Assembly: GCA_029215795.1 (NCBI GenBank)
Contig: JARDYH010000006.1
Span: forward strand, 28,225,501-28,289,500
Direction: 5' to 3'
DNA length: 64,000 nt
From: Anniella stebbinsi
Taxonomy: Eukaryota; Chordata; Lepidosauria; Squamata; Anniellidae
Both the position numbers and the translations under genes were made by a program. The notes beneath the pieces were generated by a model that did no database searches, had not been told where the DNA came from, and worked only from the letters and a program-made list of their open reading frames with translations. Below, in pieces: positions 41,431 through 52,325 of the stretch (within the stretch, counting starts at the first letter, position 1; every line of letters begins with the position of its first letter).

Positions 41431-43078
41431 TTCATCTCTAATAAAAACTAAGGAAAAATATATTTTTCCTACATGGGAATGGGTAAAATCATTTATATGA
41501 TAGGCACCAATATTTCCAATCCTCTTTTTTCTGACCTTATTCAGACTCTTCAAAAATTAACAATACCAGCACATTGCAGGACTGCTTGCTGAAATGTCAT
41601 TATATCTGTGAATTCTTTGCAAATGATTTTTCTAAAACCAACATGTGCATTAAATTCCATTAAAAGGATGACCTTTATTTTCTGCTGAGTTCTCTTCATT
41701 TTAGTGGTATCTCTTCAGGACTTCGCTGAATTACATATTCCCCTTATATATGTTATTTATATGCTTTCTTTTACAGTATTTACATGCATTTGTCAAGTGT
41801 GTGCATGTGTGTGTGTGTGTGTGTGTTTACTGGGGTACAATTTCAATCTTGTCTTCCTCTTCCCCAACCTCTTACTGTGAAGAGACAGTAATGTAATGAA
41901 AGTAATGAATATCTTAGGATATGATCCAAACTGTACCACATATTTTAATCAATGCCCCATGCTTCCTTTGTCATCTCTTTCCCACCCGTCATTTCTTTTA
42001 TATGAGATAGCTTTCATAAATGGTCACATACATGCCACATACAAAAGACAAGGTTAAAGTAATCAGAACAAATTACTTAAAAAGATTGATATTAAACTAC
42101 CCATAAGTGTGTAAGAGAGGAAATCCTAACATTTTCTTTCTGCTTGGATACTGCTGATTTCACTGAAAAAATCTATAATTCTAAGATTGTTCTAAGGTGT
42201 CATTTCAAAAATATCACATGCATTTTGGGGCCAATTTGAAAAGGACACCTGGAGTTCAGAAGGCTGTTATAAAAACTCAAGTACCATTATGAAGGAACCT
42301 GAAACATATTTTCTTGAGGAAATTGTTTTTGTTCTTAATCATAAAGCAAAACAAACATCCTGATCTTTAGCCACTGGAATGTGTTACCATGAAATGAATT
42401 GTCTCCCAATATGCCCCCTAGAAAATATTAGTAACATCAGCTAATTCTAGTTACATGTAATAAGATTTCATTCAAAGTAATATAATTAAATTCCCTTAAC
42501 TTGTAAAATTGCCCTGTGTGTCTGTGTGTGTGAGAGAGAGAATCAGGTTTTCCCTTTAATATAACTTTTAAAAGATTTGTCATTGTCACTTTGTTTTTAT
42601 AAAAGCTCACTTTGATATCACTATGTGGTACATTACTTCCATATGCGAAGCACATATTAGAGGAAGTTGTATGTGGGAAAGGTGAGGTGTGAAAAGGCAT
42701 TTTTATTAATGTAGATGATAGAGGGAACAAGATGTGAAGCAGAAGTATATTTTGCTACTGTAGACTTTCTTAAAAAGTGATACATTTTGAAAGCACACAT
42801 ACAATCAGTTAATCTTTATCCTTTTAAAATGAGTATAAAAGTGACTTATGGATATCACATGTAGTTGTTTGTTCTTACGTGGCAATGGTATTTGCATTTT
42901 TTGTCACCAACATTGTGTTAACCACATTACCCTGCCTATTCCTTAGGGCTACCCTCCTTGTGATGGGATCTGTGGCGGGCATCCCCTCCATATGGGTCCA
43001 TTGTCATTTGTTCTGTATTTACTACGGTATTGGGCAGAGCGTCTTGCTGACCCTCCTTCTTTTGCAGGATTAGCTTTT
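41431..43078. other. AT-rich unique DNA
   Basis: No repeat family or coding region was recognised. (GT)n lies at 41808-41826. The 64-codon hydrophobic open frame at 42879-43073 ends at a CTTCTTTTGCAGGATTAG sequence, but has no family match that I recognise. Confidence 0.4.
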
Positions 43079-43079
43079 T

Positions 43080-43345
43080 ATTATTATTATTGCCTTCACT
43101 GTGGCTGCAGATTACTGTTTGGGTTACTGTAATGCATTGTATGTGGGCTCACTATGAAAACAGCCTGGAAATTTCAGTTAGTTCAGAATATGGCTGTGAG
43201 ATTGTTAATTGGGATCTAGGCAATGCGAGTGTATTACACCAGTGCATTGCCGTAGTCTCTGCCTCCCAGTCCGTTTCTAGGCCCAATTCAAATGTTGGGT
43301 TTTGACCTTTAAGGCCCTAATGGCTTTGGATCATGGTACCTAAAG
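43080..43345 (+). mobile_element. L2-like LINE fragment, left of GC-rich element 5
   Basis: TTGGGTTACTGTAATGCATT, AGTTAGTTCAGAATATGGCT, TTACACCAGTGCATTGCC, TTGACCTTTAAGGCCCTAAT correspond to the LDYCNAL, QNMA, HITP and TFKAL boxes in 40770-41070, strongly diverged. The LINE resumes at 43952 as GATTGGCTGTTCTCATATG. Confidence 0.7.
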
Positions 43346-43943
43346 TAGGGCTGTGCACAGCTCCCCAATCCGGTCTGGATCTGGACAATCTAGATCGGGC
43401 CCAATCCGATCAGGACCGGATCGGACCTCCCCCGGTCCAGAACTGGATTTGGATCCAGATCCGGATCTGGGTCGAGATCCAGAGACCCTCCTTTTCCCCA
43501 TAGACTTGCAAGTCTATGGGGAAAAGGACTCACCACTCTCCCCACACTCTCCCTGCTTACCTGCTACTGCTTTGTCACTGCCACCGTCCACCACTGTTTC
43601 CTCTCTACTGAGAACCAGGTCTTGCAACCTGATTCTCAGTAGAGAGGAAGCAGCAGCAGCACTGCCACCGAAGGCGATGGCGGCGACGAGGAGGCAGCAG
43701 GTAAGCAGGGAGAGTGTGGGGAGCACAACGAGTCCAATGGACTCACCACTGGCCTGGCGTCCCTGGGTGCTTGCTGTGCAGCCGGCATCCAGGGACCTGG
43801 AAGGGCAATGGGCCCCAGATCTCCAGATCGATCCAATCCAAAACTATCCGGACCACCCCTGATCTGGTTCAGATCCAGATCCGGGAGGTCTGGATCACCC
43901 CAATCCGCTTTGGGTTTGGGATCCGGATCCATGCACAGCCCTA
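43346..43943. mobile_element. GC-rich hAT-type foldback element 5 (diverged subfamily)
   Basis: 598 bp; ends TAGGGCTGTGCACAGC and, in reverse complement, TAGGGCTGTGCATGGATCC. Perfect 8-bp duplication ACCTAAAG (43338-43345 and 43944-43951). It keeps the plan of elements 1-4: GGATC-rich subterminal parts, a CCCCATAGACTTGCAAGTCT palindrome (about 43496-43522), then one long hairpin (about 43541-43720) framed by GCTTACCTGCT and AGCAGGTAAGC around CTCTCTACTGAGAACC and its mirror. The hairpin sequence differs from that of elements 1-4. Inserted in an older L2-like LINE. Confidence 0.9.
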
Positions 43944-44181
43944 ACCTAAAGGATTGGCTGTTCTCATATGTACTTACATGTCATCATCAGATGAAGGGCT
44001 GTTTTGGATGCATAGCCAAGTGAAGTGCAGCAGGGAAGGGTTGTGGCTCAGTGGCAGAACACATGCTTTTCTTGCAAAAGGACCCAGGTTCAATTCCTGG
44101 CATCTCCAGGCAGGGCTGAGAAACAGTGTTGTTTCTGATAGGTCCATTCTATGAACCAGGCCAGGATTGCTGAATGACCTG

Positions 44182-44269
44182 GAGCCTATCTACACTACTG
44201 CTTTAAAATGGTTTATAACTGTTTTAAATCAGTCAATAACCATTTTAAAGCAATAATGTAGATAGGCTC
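44182..44269. mobile_element. ATCTACAC-family MITE with CTG duplication
   Basis: Ends GAGCCTATCTACACTACTGC and TGTAGATAGGCTC; 88 bp. Flanked by CTG on both sides (44179-44181 and 44270-44272). Nested within the SINE region. Confidence 0.8.
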
Positions 44270-44462
44270 CTGGATTAAGCACAGATAATCCATCCCAGGA
44301 TTCGTACCAGACTGGCAAGGCAAAGACCAGCCTGCCTGTGGCTGCCTGCAAGGAAAGAACACTAAAATAAACAGCTATCTCCTAAGTCTTGTATGGAACC
44401 AGATTTCTACTTCCAAGGATCCCAGGTCTGTGGACATAACAGACCAGTGGTCTGACTCAGTG

Positions 44463-44650
44463 ACACTGTTCAGAAGATACATTAAGCCATAGCGGTTAAG
44501 CATTTTGAGCGAAACATTATGACTTAGTATGTCATGTGAACCATTCCTAACCATTGTGGCTACATAACAATGGCTTAAACATACTTACTAACCATTTGCT
44601 GCAAAGGGGTTAGCAGCCTAACCATGGTTTAGCGTATTGTCTGAACAGGC
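44463..44650. mobile_element. MITE with CTGTTCAGA ends inside the SINE tail
   Basis: CACTGTTCAGAAGATACATT at left; CGTATTGTCTGAACAGG at right is its mirror. Inner arms TTAAGCCATAGCGG and AACCATGGTTTAGC are inverted. SINE sequence CTCAGT...CAGTATAAGG continues across it, so the insertion is precise; a decayed duplication including CAGT is visible. Confidence 0.7.
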
Positions 44651-44679
44651 GCAGTATAAGGCAGCTTCCTAAGACAGGT

Positions 44680-45138
44680 GCCTTTTCAGTAGTGGTACCC
44701 CAGTTATAGAATGCCTACTGTAATGTCTTTTGAGCACCAAGCAAATTCATTTAAAACATTTTAAGGCCACCTTTCAAGACAAATCTTTCCAAGGCAGCTT
44801 ATAATACATATAACCATAAATCACAATTTCATTAATGCAATACAATTTCAAACTACAAATTACAAAGAACTTTTTTTTATTTTTCCTGATCTTTTAAACC
44901 TTTTAAAACTTACAGTAGCTTTTGAAATCCATTTGAGCTCTTATGTTTTATTCCCCACTCTTGGTTTTTAACATTATCTTTGAGTTTAATTTAAAGGCTG
45001 ATTTTAGTGCTGCAGTATATTTTACTGTATTCATTGCTTTATTGTTGTTGTAAATTTGTTTACACATCATGAGCTGCCCTGAGAACCCTGTTTAGAGGAC
45101 AGCCTATCAATACTGAAAATAAATAATAAAATAAATAA
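44680..45138 (+). mobile_element. L2-like LINE 3' end
   Basis: GGTGCCTTTTCAGTAGTGGT, ACCCCAGTTATAGAATGCCT (ORF C-terminus), then a 3' UTR with GAGCTGCCCTGAGAACCCT and an AATAAATAATAAAATAAATA tail. A short reversed LINE tail (AAGGCAGCTTATAATACATA) lies near 44790-44830. Confidence 0.6.
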
Positions 45139-45139
45139 T

Positions 45140-47060
45140 GCACCATATCTTGCACAAGCTACACAGAAAAGGCTGCAAAGAACAAGAATAAAATGGACAA
45201 GACTTTCCCCTTACTTCTGCTGTGGGCCGGAAGCCGCTTCACAGTAGAGGTGAAACTGATAACATTTGTCAATTTTATCTTTACCATGAAGTGACTTCCA
45301 GGCCTATGTGAAAATTCTTGGCATTTGTGCACAATTCTGGTTGCTTAAACCAATACTATAAAGGTTGCAAAGAGCAGAGGGTGAAACTGATAATGACCCC
45401 CTCACCTCTACAGAAGATCCCAGAGAAATCATTTCACTATACAGGTGATATTGACAAATGCTTGTGAATTTTACTTGTATAATGTAGAGACTTCACACTG
45501 CAGAGGTGAGGGGAAGTTTTGACTTTGTAGCATTTGCTCACAATTCCCAGAGCTTAAGCACAATGTGTCTCATCTAGCCACTGATATTTTTTACCCTCCT
45601 TATGGAAAATGTAAGTATCATCAGTCCCTGGGGCAATATGACAAATGAAGGTTTTAAAATGAAATATATATTGTTGGGTAAACATGGCTGCATTATGTAA
45701 CACAAGAAGCCGCTTATTTGTAAATCTGGTATTACACAATGGAGCGCTGCAAGACTGTAGTAACAGATGACATGGCTGCCATTATGTTCAGTGCCTCAAG
45801 AGGAAATTATGCAAGCAGCCCCAAGGGATTTTGAGATTCGCTGCCAGACAGGAACAGACTAAAGCAAGTGATGACTGACAGGAAAAGAGAAGGGATGGGA
45901 ATGACAAAGTCCAAAGGGAAAGCAGATCAGGCTGAAAAACTACACACACACAGCCATGTTAGAAGGATTCATATAGGATACAAACATATGGTTCATTCAT
46001 CGTGGCACAGATGAAATGTGTGTTGTGCCTCTTAGATTTACTGAGAATGCATGTTAAAGTGCTGCACCAAATAAAGCAAGTATTTTTCATGTATATATTT
46101 CTATTGAATTTTACTTGTCAATAAACAAGCCATACAAATAGAAAGAGTGTGATGAGCCACATTTCCTGATTACAAATACACAGTGTGTGAGTCCAACTTC
46201 GTTCATACTTAACATTCTAGGGTTATCTTTTCAGCGCTTATTCAAAATGTTGCCTAGGTTAATACATGTCCCCAAAAAGAACTCTGAGATATTGACAGTC
46301 TAAAGAGGGATCATGTATCATGTATCAAAACAAGAAACCAAATTTCTTGCTTTGTGATAGCTCTGGCCTACCTGCTGTGGTGGATCAACTTCTCTGATAA
46401 TACTTTCTGCCATATTTTGACATGCCAAAACTGGATTGTGTATCCTGATTTTCTTTTCCAGTGTTTTGGGATCTTCACATGTGTGGCTACCAGCAGCAGT
46501 GAGATTAGCTCTTTATGAAAAACTGTGCTGGTTCCCACCACCACCACCAAATTCTTCACAATTTAATTTATCTTAGTGTGTTGCAAAAAGGCAATGTTGC
46601 ATTTTAGGATTCAGAATACAATGAACACACTAATGGATGAAGGCTAAAGAATAAACAAGAATAAATTAGCACAGCAGAAGAAAGCAGAACACGGCAATTG
46701 CAGCAATCTATTTCAAAGCAAGATCATAGACTTACATCCCTACAGTTGTTGGGAGAACCCATTAGTATATGACAATGAACATGACTCCAAGACCAGCCTC
46801 TTCTTTTGCAGCACTTTTCCATATCAGCCTGCATCGAAATTCCCCACCCTGCAAATGTCTCAGGAATTCATATATATTATTATTATGCTCATAGGAACTC
46901 CTTCTCTATTCTGAAGCTCTACTCCACTGATGTTGAGAATGTTTGGCAGTAAGCCACATAGATAACTCCCATCTCAGCTCCTCTGCTAACAAGTGGCCAA
47001 CCTTGAGATCTTACAAGAGGCTTATCTACTAGCCTCTAAATTGTTCAGTACAAATAGGTA
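45140..47060. other. Unique DNA with weak internal repetition
   Basis: 45240-45560 contains three diverged blocks sharing CAGAGG.TGAA or AGAGGTGA, AACTGATAA and CTCACAATTC-like motifs, an old tandem repeat of about 130 bp. No gene was recognised in the rest. Confidence 0.4.
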
Positions 47061-47061
47061 C

Positions 47062-47116
47062 GAAGAAGAAGAAGAAGAAAAAGAAGAAGAAGAAGAAGAA
47101 GAAGAAGAAGAAGAAG
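47062..47116. repeat. (GAA)n microsatellite
   Basis: About 18 GAA units with one AAA interruption near 47080. Confidence 0.95.
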
Positions 47117-47225
47117 CATAGCTAACCATTCAAAGCAAGAGGCACGATTGTCATTTCATGTGCATCATTAACTTCTTGAAATGCCTTCCTCATTTCCACT
47201 ACATTTAGCCAGAGTACACACAGCA

Positions 47226-47580
47226 TCATCAGATGGGGGGAACATGTTTCCCTACTGTCACTTCCCCCCTTTTGTCCCATGATACTTTCTCTTTCTTCAT
47301 ATGAGGAAGAAAGAGGAAGTAAACAATGACCACGTGGCCCATTCAGTGGGAGTTTTATGTTGCTGCTTTGCCTGCATACAGCAGGAAATGGTGGCACATT
47401 TCACTTCCAAGAAGAAGAAGAAAAATGGATTTACTGGAGACTTCTTTTGTTGTGGAAAGAAGACCAGAAGGAGCTGGAGACCCATGGAAGGTGGACGTCA
47501 TTGTCAAAAGGACCCGCAAAACAACGTAAGTGGCCAGTAACGAGCATGCGATAAAACACTCATCTGATGACTCTCATAGT
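47226..47580. mobile_element. MITE-like repeat with TCATCAGATG ends, copy 2
   Basis: Left end TCATCAGATGGGGGG, right end CATCTGATGA in mirror orientation; 355 bp. Interior shares TTCAGTGGGAG, GCATACAGCAGGAAATGG, GACGTCATTGTC, AAGGACCCGC and CCAGTAACGAGC with 7600-7876. No clear target duplication. A possible splice-donor-like CAACGTAAGTGG lies at 47522; coding potential was not supported. Confidence 0.55.
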
Positions 47581-47923
47581 CTGTATGCAAGTGATTTTAC
47601 TACCAAATTTTGCATGTACCTTCTGCAAGCATTGCTGAGAGTTAAAAACCCAAGCACAATTGTTTCTTCTGTCCTCCTGGTGTTCGCGTAGAGAGAAAAA
47701 ATGGGTAATAAGTTCCAATTTAGAACCGAGAAAGAGAAATTGTGTAATATAAACCCATAATAGCCCACACCACCCTGAGGAGATAAAATATTTTTATAAT
47801 TCCATAGCCAGGCATGCTGCTTGTTTCTCTACATCTGTGGAAACAATCAACCTGCCTGTCTCACGAATATCTAATAAAGCCTCTTCTTGGAGGACCACCA
47901 CATGTGCCAGCAATGATTTAAAG

Positions 47924-48049
47924 CAGGGGTGGGCAACTGGTGGTCCTCCAGACGATTTGGCCCATCAGCTTTCTCAGCATACTCAGAGATGATGGATCAT
48001 GGGAATTGCAGCCCCAAACAGCTGGAGGGCCAAAAGTTTCCTACCTCTG
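47924..48049. mobile_element. hAT-like foldback with CAGGGGTGGGCAA end
   Basis: Begins CAGGGGTGGGCAACTGG, ends GTTTCCTACCTCTG; inner blocks TGGTCCTCCAGACG and CAGCTGGAGGGCC are inverted. Octamers ATTTAAAG and CTTTAAAA match at 6 of 8 bases. Same family as 96-222. Confidence 0.65.
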
Positions 48050-48425
48050 CTTTAAAAGGACTGGAAGATTACCATGATCACACATGACACATCAGTCATC
48101 TACGCGTTAACCCATACAATCTACAATGTGACACAAGTAGAGAGCAAATAATGGGCAGCTCAATAAGGTGTCTACAGAATGTATAGAGCATAGATCACTC
48201 AAGTAAAGGACCCAAACTGGACACTACCAAAAAAGAAATAAAGCAATATGACACAAAATTGTATGGGATAGCCAATACCTTAGAAAACAGAAACAATATT
48301 CAAAATGATCTGTCTAGGTTAGAAAACTGGGCAGAAAATAACAGACTGAAATTTAACAATGACAAGTGCTAAATTCATTTAGGAAAAAGAAATCAAATGC
48401 ACAGGTATAAGATGGGGGATACCTG

Positions 48426-48550
48426 GCCCAGATCTACACCAAGCAGGACTTTGAAAACAATTTAAAAACTGTATATGGAGTGTGTCTTGAGCCCCAACAG
48501 TTGTCACTACTGTTATAAACCATTTTAAAGCAGTAGTGTAGATCCTGCCT
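48426..48550. mobile_element. ATCTACAC-family MITE, long form, in CR1
   Basis: GCCCAGATCTACACCAAGCA at left; GCAGTAGTGTAGATCCTGCC at right; 125 bp. CTG occurs on both sides (48423-48425 and 48551-48553). The CR1 reading GGGGGATACCTGG...TTTGGCAGTAGCATGTG resumes after it. Confidence 0.75.
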
Positions 48551-48745
48551 CTGTTTGGCAGTAGCATGTGTGGAAAGGATCTTAGAGTTTTAGTTGATCC
48601 CAAGCTGAATAGGAATCAGCAATATGTTGTGCCTGCAAAAAAGGCAAATGCACTTTTAGGCTGCATCAATAGAAGTATAGTTTCAAAATCACAGAAACAA
48701 ATTGTTTCATTGACTCTACACTAGTCAGACCTTGCCTCAAATACT

Positions 48746-48822
48746 GAGCCTATCTGCACTACTGCTTTAAAACGGTTTAAAACTGTTATAAACCATTTTA
48801 AAGCAGTAGTGTAGATAGGTTC
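48746..48822. mobile_element. ATCTACAC-family MITE, short palindrome, in CR1
   Basis: GAGCCTATCTGCACTACTGC and its mirror TAGTGTAGATAGGTTC; 77 bp. Flanked by ACT on both sides (48743-48745 and 48823-48825). Removing the element and one ACT gives CAAATACTGTGTCCAGTTC, the continuous CR1 sequence, which supports a 3-bp duplication. Confidence 0.88.
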
Positions 48823-49290
48823 ACTGTGTCCAGTTCAGGACACCACACTTTAAGAACGATTCAGAAAAGGGCAACAAAGATGATCAGGGGACTAGAACCT
48901 AAGTTCTACAAGAAAAGATGGAAAGAACTGGGTATGTTTAGCTTTGAGAAGAGAAGACTAAGGGAGAATATGATTGCACTTTTCAAGTACCTAAAAGGTT
49001 ATCACACAGAAGAGGAACGCAACTAGTTCTCTATAATCCAAGACTGTAGGATATGAAAGAACTGGCTTAAGTTACAGGAAGGCAGATTTCAATTGAACAG
49101 TAGGAAAAAACGCCCTAAGGGTTGAAGCAGCCAGAGGATGGTACTAAACTCTCTGTTGCTGGAGGCATTCAAGGAGAGACTGGATAGCCATCTGTCATGG
49201 ATGCTTTAAACTGAATTCCTGCACTTAGCAGGGAGTTGGACTCGATGGCCTAAATAGCCCCTTCCAGTTTAATGGTTCTTAGAAATCAAA

Positions 49291-50455
49291 AATTAAAGCA
49301 AGATGAAAACCCCATCCTAGAAATCACAGAACAAATGTGTATTTAATGTGTTTATTGTTTTAAATTGTTTTTTCACTGTCTTGATGGCTTCTTAGCAAAT
49401 AAGATGGTGTGCAAATGTTTATAATACATAAATAAGATAAAAGGTTGGACAAATTGTTTTATATTCTCATTTAGGATTTATTGTGGCTTTGTACCTTATA
49501 TCTCTGAGAGAAAATGTGTGCGCTCCTCCTGTTGCCTTTCTCAATTCTTTCCAAGACTCTTCCTACTCGTGTTGATTGTTTCTTGATCTTATTACATTAC
49601 AGGGATCATATCTGCTGGGGGGCCTGAATTTTTTTTTCACCCAGGCCCGAACCCGCTCTCAGTGGCCCTGTTGACCCCAAGAAAGTCACTTTTGACTTAA
49701 GGTTTTCCCTAAAAGGCATCTTATAAATCTTATAAATAAATATCCTATTTCTGATGGTTTATTTCACATACACATACACACACAGAGGCCAGATCTACAC
49801 CAAGCAGGATATAACACTTTGAAAACGGTTTGAAAATGGTATATGGAATGTGTCATGGGCCCCAACAGTTGTCAGTACGGTTATAAAACATTATAAAGCA
49901 GTAGTGTAGATTCTGCCACAGAAAGAGAGACTGAATGACCCTGTGTTACAATTAAAATGGCAGACCTCTGGCTAAAATTGATTATCTTTTTGTAAACATA
50001 AAAAAAGCTTACTTTTAAAATCATGGATGTTATAAGATACATGTCAGTGGATGATAACTTATTACCATACATTCTGAGTTGTTCATGTGTTATTATATAA
50101 TGAACATCCCTAATTTGTGGGCAGTTGTTTATTCATTTTCTTCAATACCTTGTATTAATTTTAAAATGTATATTTATATACATTGTTAATTTAAGTGGCT
50201 TGAAAGAGATTTATTATCAAAACCTGTGGGGCAATTTATATGTAACAAGAAATCATTAAGGCAGCATGCATCTCCTTGAGAAATGTTGTTAGTCTTATCA
50301 AAGTTCTTTCTGCTTCCCTCAGAATCCCTTAGCTTGAGTGGGAATCACCAAATTTCTCTTGAATGTCACTTCAGGTCCTGGGGCTACAGGAAATGTGTGC
50401 CCCCATTCCCAGTGCTGGTGGACTGCAACTCCCATGAAACCTAGCCAGCATTTAT
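49291..50455. other. LINE tail remnant, one MITE and unique DNA
   Basis: 49340-49442 resembles an L2-like 3' UTR (TTTTTTCACTGTCTTGATGG, TAAATAAGATAA). The MITE at 49795-49917 is listed separately. The rest is AT-rich with no gene recognised. Confidence 0.45.
49795..49917. mobile_element. ATCTACAC-family MITE, long form
   Basis: GAGGCCAGATCTACACCAAG at left, GCAGTAGTGTAGATTCTGCC at right; 123 bp. ACA is on both sides, but the left flank is a CA repeat, so the duplication is weak evidence. The interior matches 48426-48550. Confidence 0.75.
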
Positions 50456-50540
50456 TCCATTTTATTACATTTATATTCCACCTGATAGCCAAAGCTCTCT
50501 GGGTAGTTTTATAACATGATCAAATATAATATAAAACTGT
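50440..50540 (-). mobile_element. L2-like LINE 3' end, reversed
   Basis: TTATATTCCACCTGATAGCC, AAAGCTCTCTGGGTAGTTT is the reverse of an L2-like LINE tail, similar in form to 35360-35400. Only the tail remains. Confidence 0.55.
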
Positions 50541-50736
50541 TAACATGCAAAAAATGTAAAACAGTTTGAAGCAATTCAAACCACTAACAATAAAACTATT
50601 AGGAGGGCCCTATTAAAAACTATTATGAAAAAGCACCATCATATGATGTCAAATGCCTGGGAGTAGAGCATTGGTAATAATGAAGAATGCTCTGGATGGC
50701 CACATGTTCCCTATAGCTGCTTTAAGTGACACTCTA

Positions 50737-50832
50737 GTCCAGCCATCCTCCAGATGTGTTGGACTACAACTCCCATCAACTCTATTCAGCATGGCTGGAA
50801 CTGCTGGGTATTGTATCTGGAAGGTATGAGTC
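50737..50832. repeat. Small foldback repeat (CCTCCAGATGTGTTGG family)
   Basis: CCATCCTCCAGATGTGTTGG, ACTACAACTCCCATCAACTC with the weaker mirror GGGTATTGTATCTGGAAGG. Same family as 17482 and 61735. Confidence 0.65.
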
Positions 50833-52235
50833 TAGTCAATGCCAATGTAGGGGCATGTGAAATTTCCTGAACAGGACTCTTCCAATTCACCTCAAAATTT
50901 CAAATTTCATGCCGCATTTGTTGGGAACACCATTTTAGCAACTAACATCACACAAACCCCTGTCGAAAAAGCAGACTTGTTCTTGCTTTTAACTGGCATG
51001 TAATTGAGGAAGCATGTTGTTCAAAATACCTGTGGTTTCCTCCTGTACATACACATCTCTCCCCACGGTGCATCACACCGAAGAAAAATGGACTAAAATA
51101 ATTAAAAGCGGGGGAAGGCCAAAATGCATAAATAGAAATGTTCAAGATGTCCTATGGGGATTTCTTTAAGCAGAGATTTTGGCAGAATGTTAATATGGAG
51201 ATCATGGAGGGGGGAGAAAGGGTGGCTAAAATGCACGAACCAGAGCAGTGGGCAACCACTCAAGTGTGCCACTATGTCAATTTGGCCCTACAGCAACAAG
51301 AAACATATGCTCCATGTTCCTAAGTGTAGAACGTTAGCTTTCCCAAATCTTTAGAAAATGCATACTTAGGCATAATCGGGAGAATACTTTGAAATTGACA
51401 CTTGCAAATTTTGCACTTGTACATGACTCATTTGCATTTCGCTTTGTGCTCCCTGCTCAGTTGGGCCTCTCTTTGTTCTTTCTCTGAAGAAACTGGTCTG
51501 ATTGAGGAGAATGAAAGCAAACTATGCAAAGTTTGGGGCCAGTTGCAAGGCAAGGTGGATTTTTTCACAAGAAAAATAAAAATAAAAATCTGCTGCAAGC
51601 ATCTCCCTTGCTGTTTTGTCGGAATGATTTAAAGCTTCAGCCAACTGGCAAATGGTTGTGCGCTTTTCTGCTTTTCTGCTTTTGTGATGCAGCAGAGAGT
51701 GAAACAAGGAAAACATTTCCATATGCCTGTCTTCAAAATTATATGCAATGAAAATAATTTTAATTAAAAAAAAGTACAAGCATTTTTATGATGGCGAAGA
51801 AATGTCACAGCTGACTTCCAATGCAAATGCACCCATCCATCACCACCACCCTTAGTTTTATGTAACAAAGGCTCCCAGGCAGATAAAAAGATATGCAGTA
51901 GACCATTTCAGTTTAATATAACATTAATGTTACACTAATTGCCCAAATAACCAGAGAAGTTTGTAGTGCACAGGTTTATGCTCTGCTGCTTTCTCTTTTG
52001 GTCTGCTCATACAATGAGATGGTTTTTATGTGAGTTGAAAAAAAGATATGGCAGCAGAGTATTTGATCAGCTTTAAATCCTTCAAGTCTAATTAGGGCTT
52101 GAAGTTTCAACCTGAACCAACTGGAGACAGCATTTGTTTATATACGTAATTCCAAAGAACCCCCCCAACATATTGTTCATTGTTGTTGAGCTATCAATAT
52201 ATTAGTTTTAATAATTGCATTAAACCGTTTTACCA
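50833..52235. other. Unique DNA, possible conserved block at 51370-51790
   Basis: No transposon sequence was recognised. 51370-51790 is long, non-repetitive and AT-rich (TGCACTTGTACATGACTCAT, TTTGCATTTCGC, TATGCAATGAAAATAATTTT), a texture seen in vertebrate enhancers; conservation cannot be shown from this sequence alone. Open frames overlap on both strands and lack motifs. Confidence 0.25.
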
Positions 52236-52325
52236 TGCAATCCTAGACATAACTACTCAGAAGTAACTCCCAGTGGTCTCAGTCCAGCCACCTGCTTAGC
52301 TTCAACAGTGCTACAGCCAGCATCA
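52236..52325 (+). repeat. GGGAGTAAG-family repeat fragment
   Basis: ATGCAATCCTAGACATAACT, ACTCAGAAGTAACTCCCAGT resembles the CAATCCTATGC...ACTCAGAAGTAAG repeat found in the 30.3-31.1 kb array and at 55870-55945. Confidence 0.5.

Larger units (their letters stand above)
44036..44670 (+). mobile_element. tRNA-derived SINE split by two MITEs
   Basis: Head at 44038: TTGTGGCTCAGTGGCAGAAC (A box), CCCAGGTTCAATTCCTGGC (B box). The tail GACCAGTGGTCTGACTCAGT (44442-44461) is separated from CAGTATAAGGCAGCTTCCTA (44651-44670) by the MITE at 44463-44650. The 44182-44269 MITE and about 150 bp of other DNA lie between head and tail. Confidence 0.75.
48226..49290 (+). mobile_element. CR1 LINE fragment carrying two nested MITEs
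   Basis: Parts: 48226-48425 (YDTKLYGIANTLE, NDLSRLENWAENNRLKFNNDK-type reading), 48551-48745 (GSSMCGKDLRVLVDPKL, KKANALLGCINRS, TLVRPCLKY-like) and 48823-49290 ([51 protein letters not shown]), ending in a 3' UTR with GGAGTTGGACTCGATGGCCT, AAATAGCCCCTTCCAG. Order matches CR1 ORF2 from the RT region to the end. Stops disable it. Only a diverged subfamily of the 28736 element. Confidence 0.85.

Noticed and set aside
42879..43073. 64-codon hydrophobic open frame ending near a splice-acceptor-like TTTTGCAGG
   Set aside because: No family resemblance, no neighbouring exons, no homologous copy; one such frame is expected by chance in 64 kb.
44038..44110. A tRNA gene with A and B boxes
   Set aside because: The region cannot complete acceptor and T stems and is followed by a SINE body; similar heads recur at 1378 and 14115.
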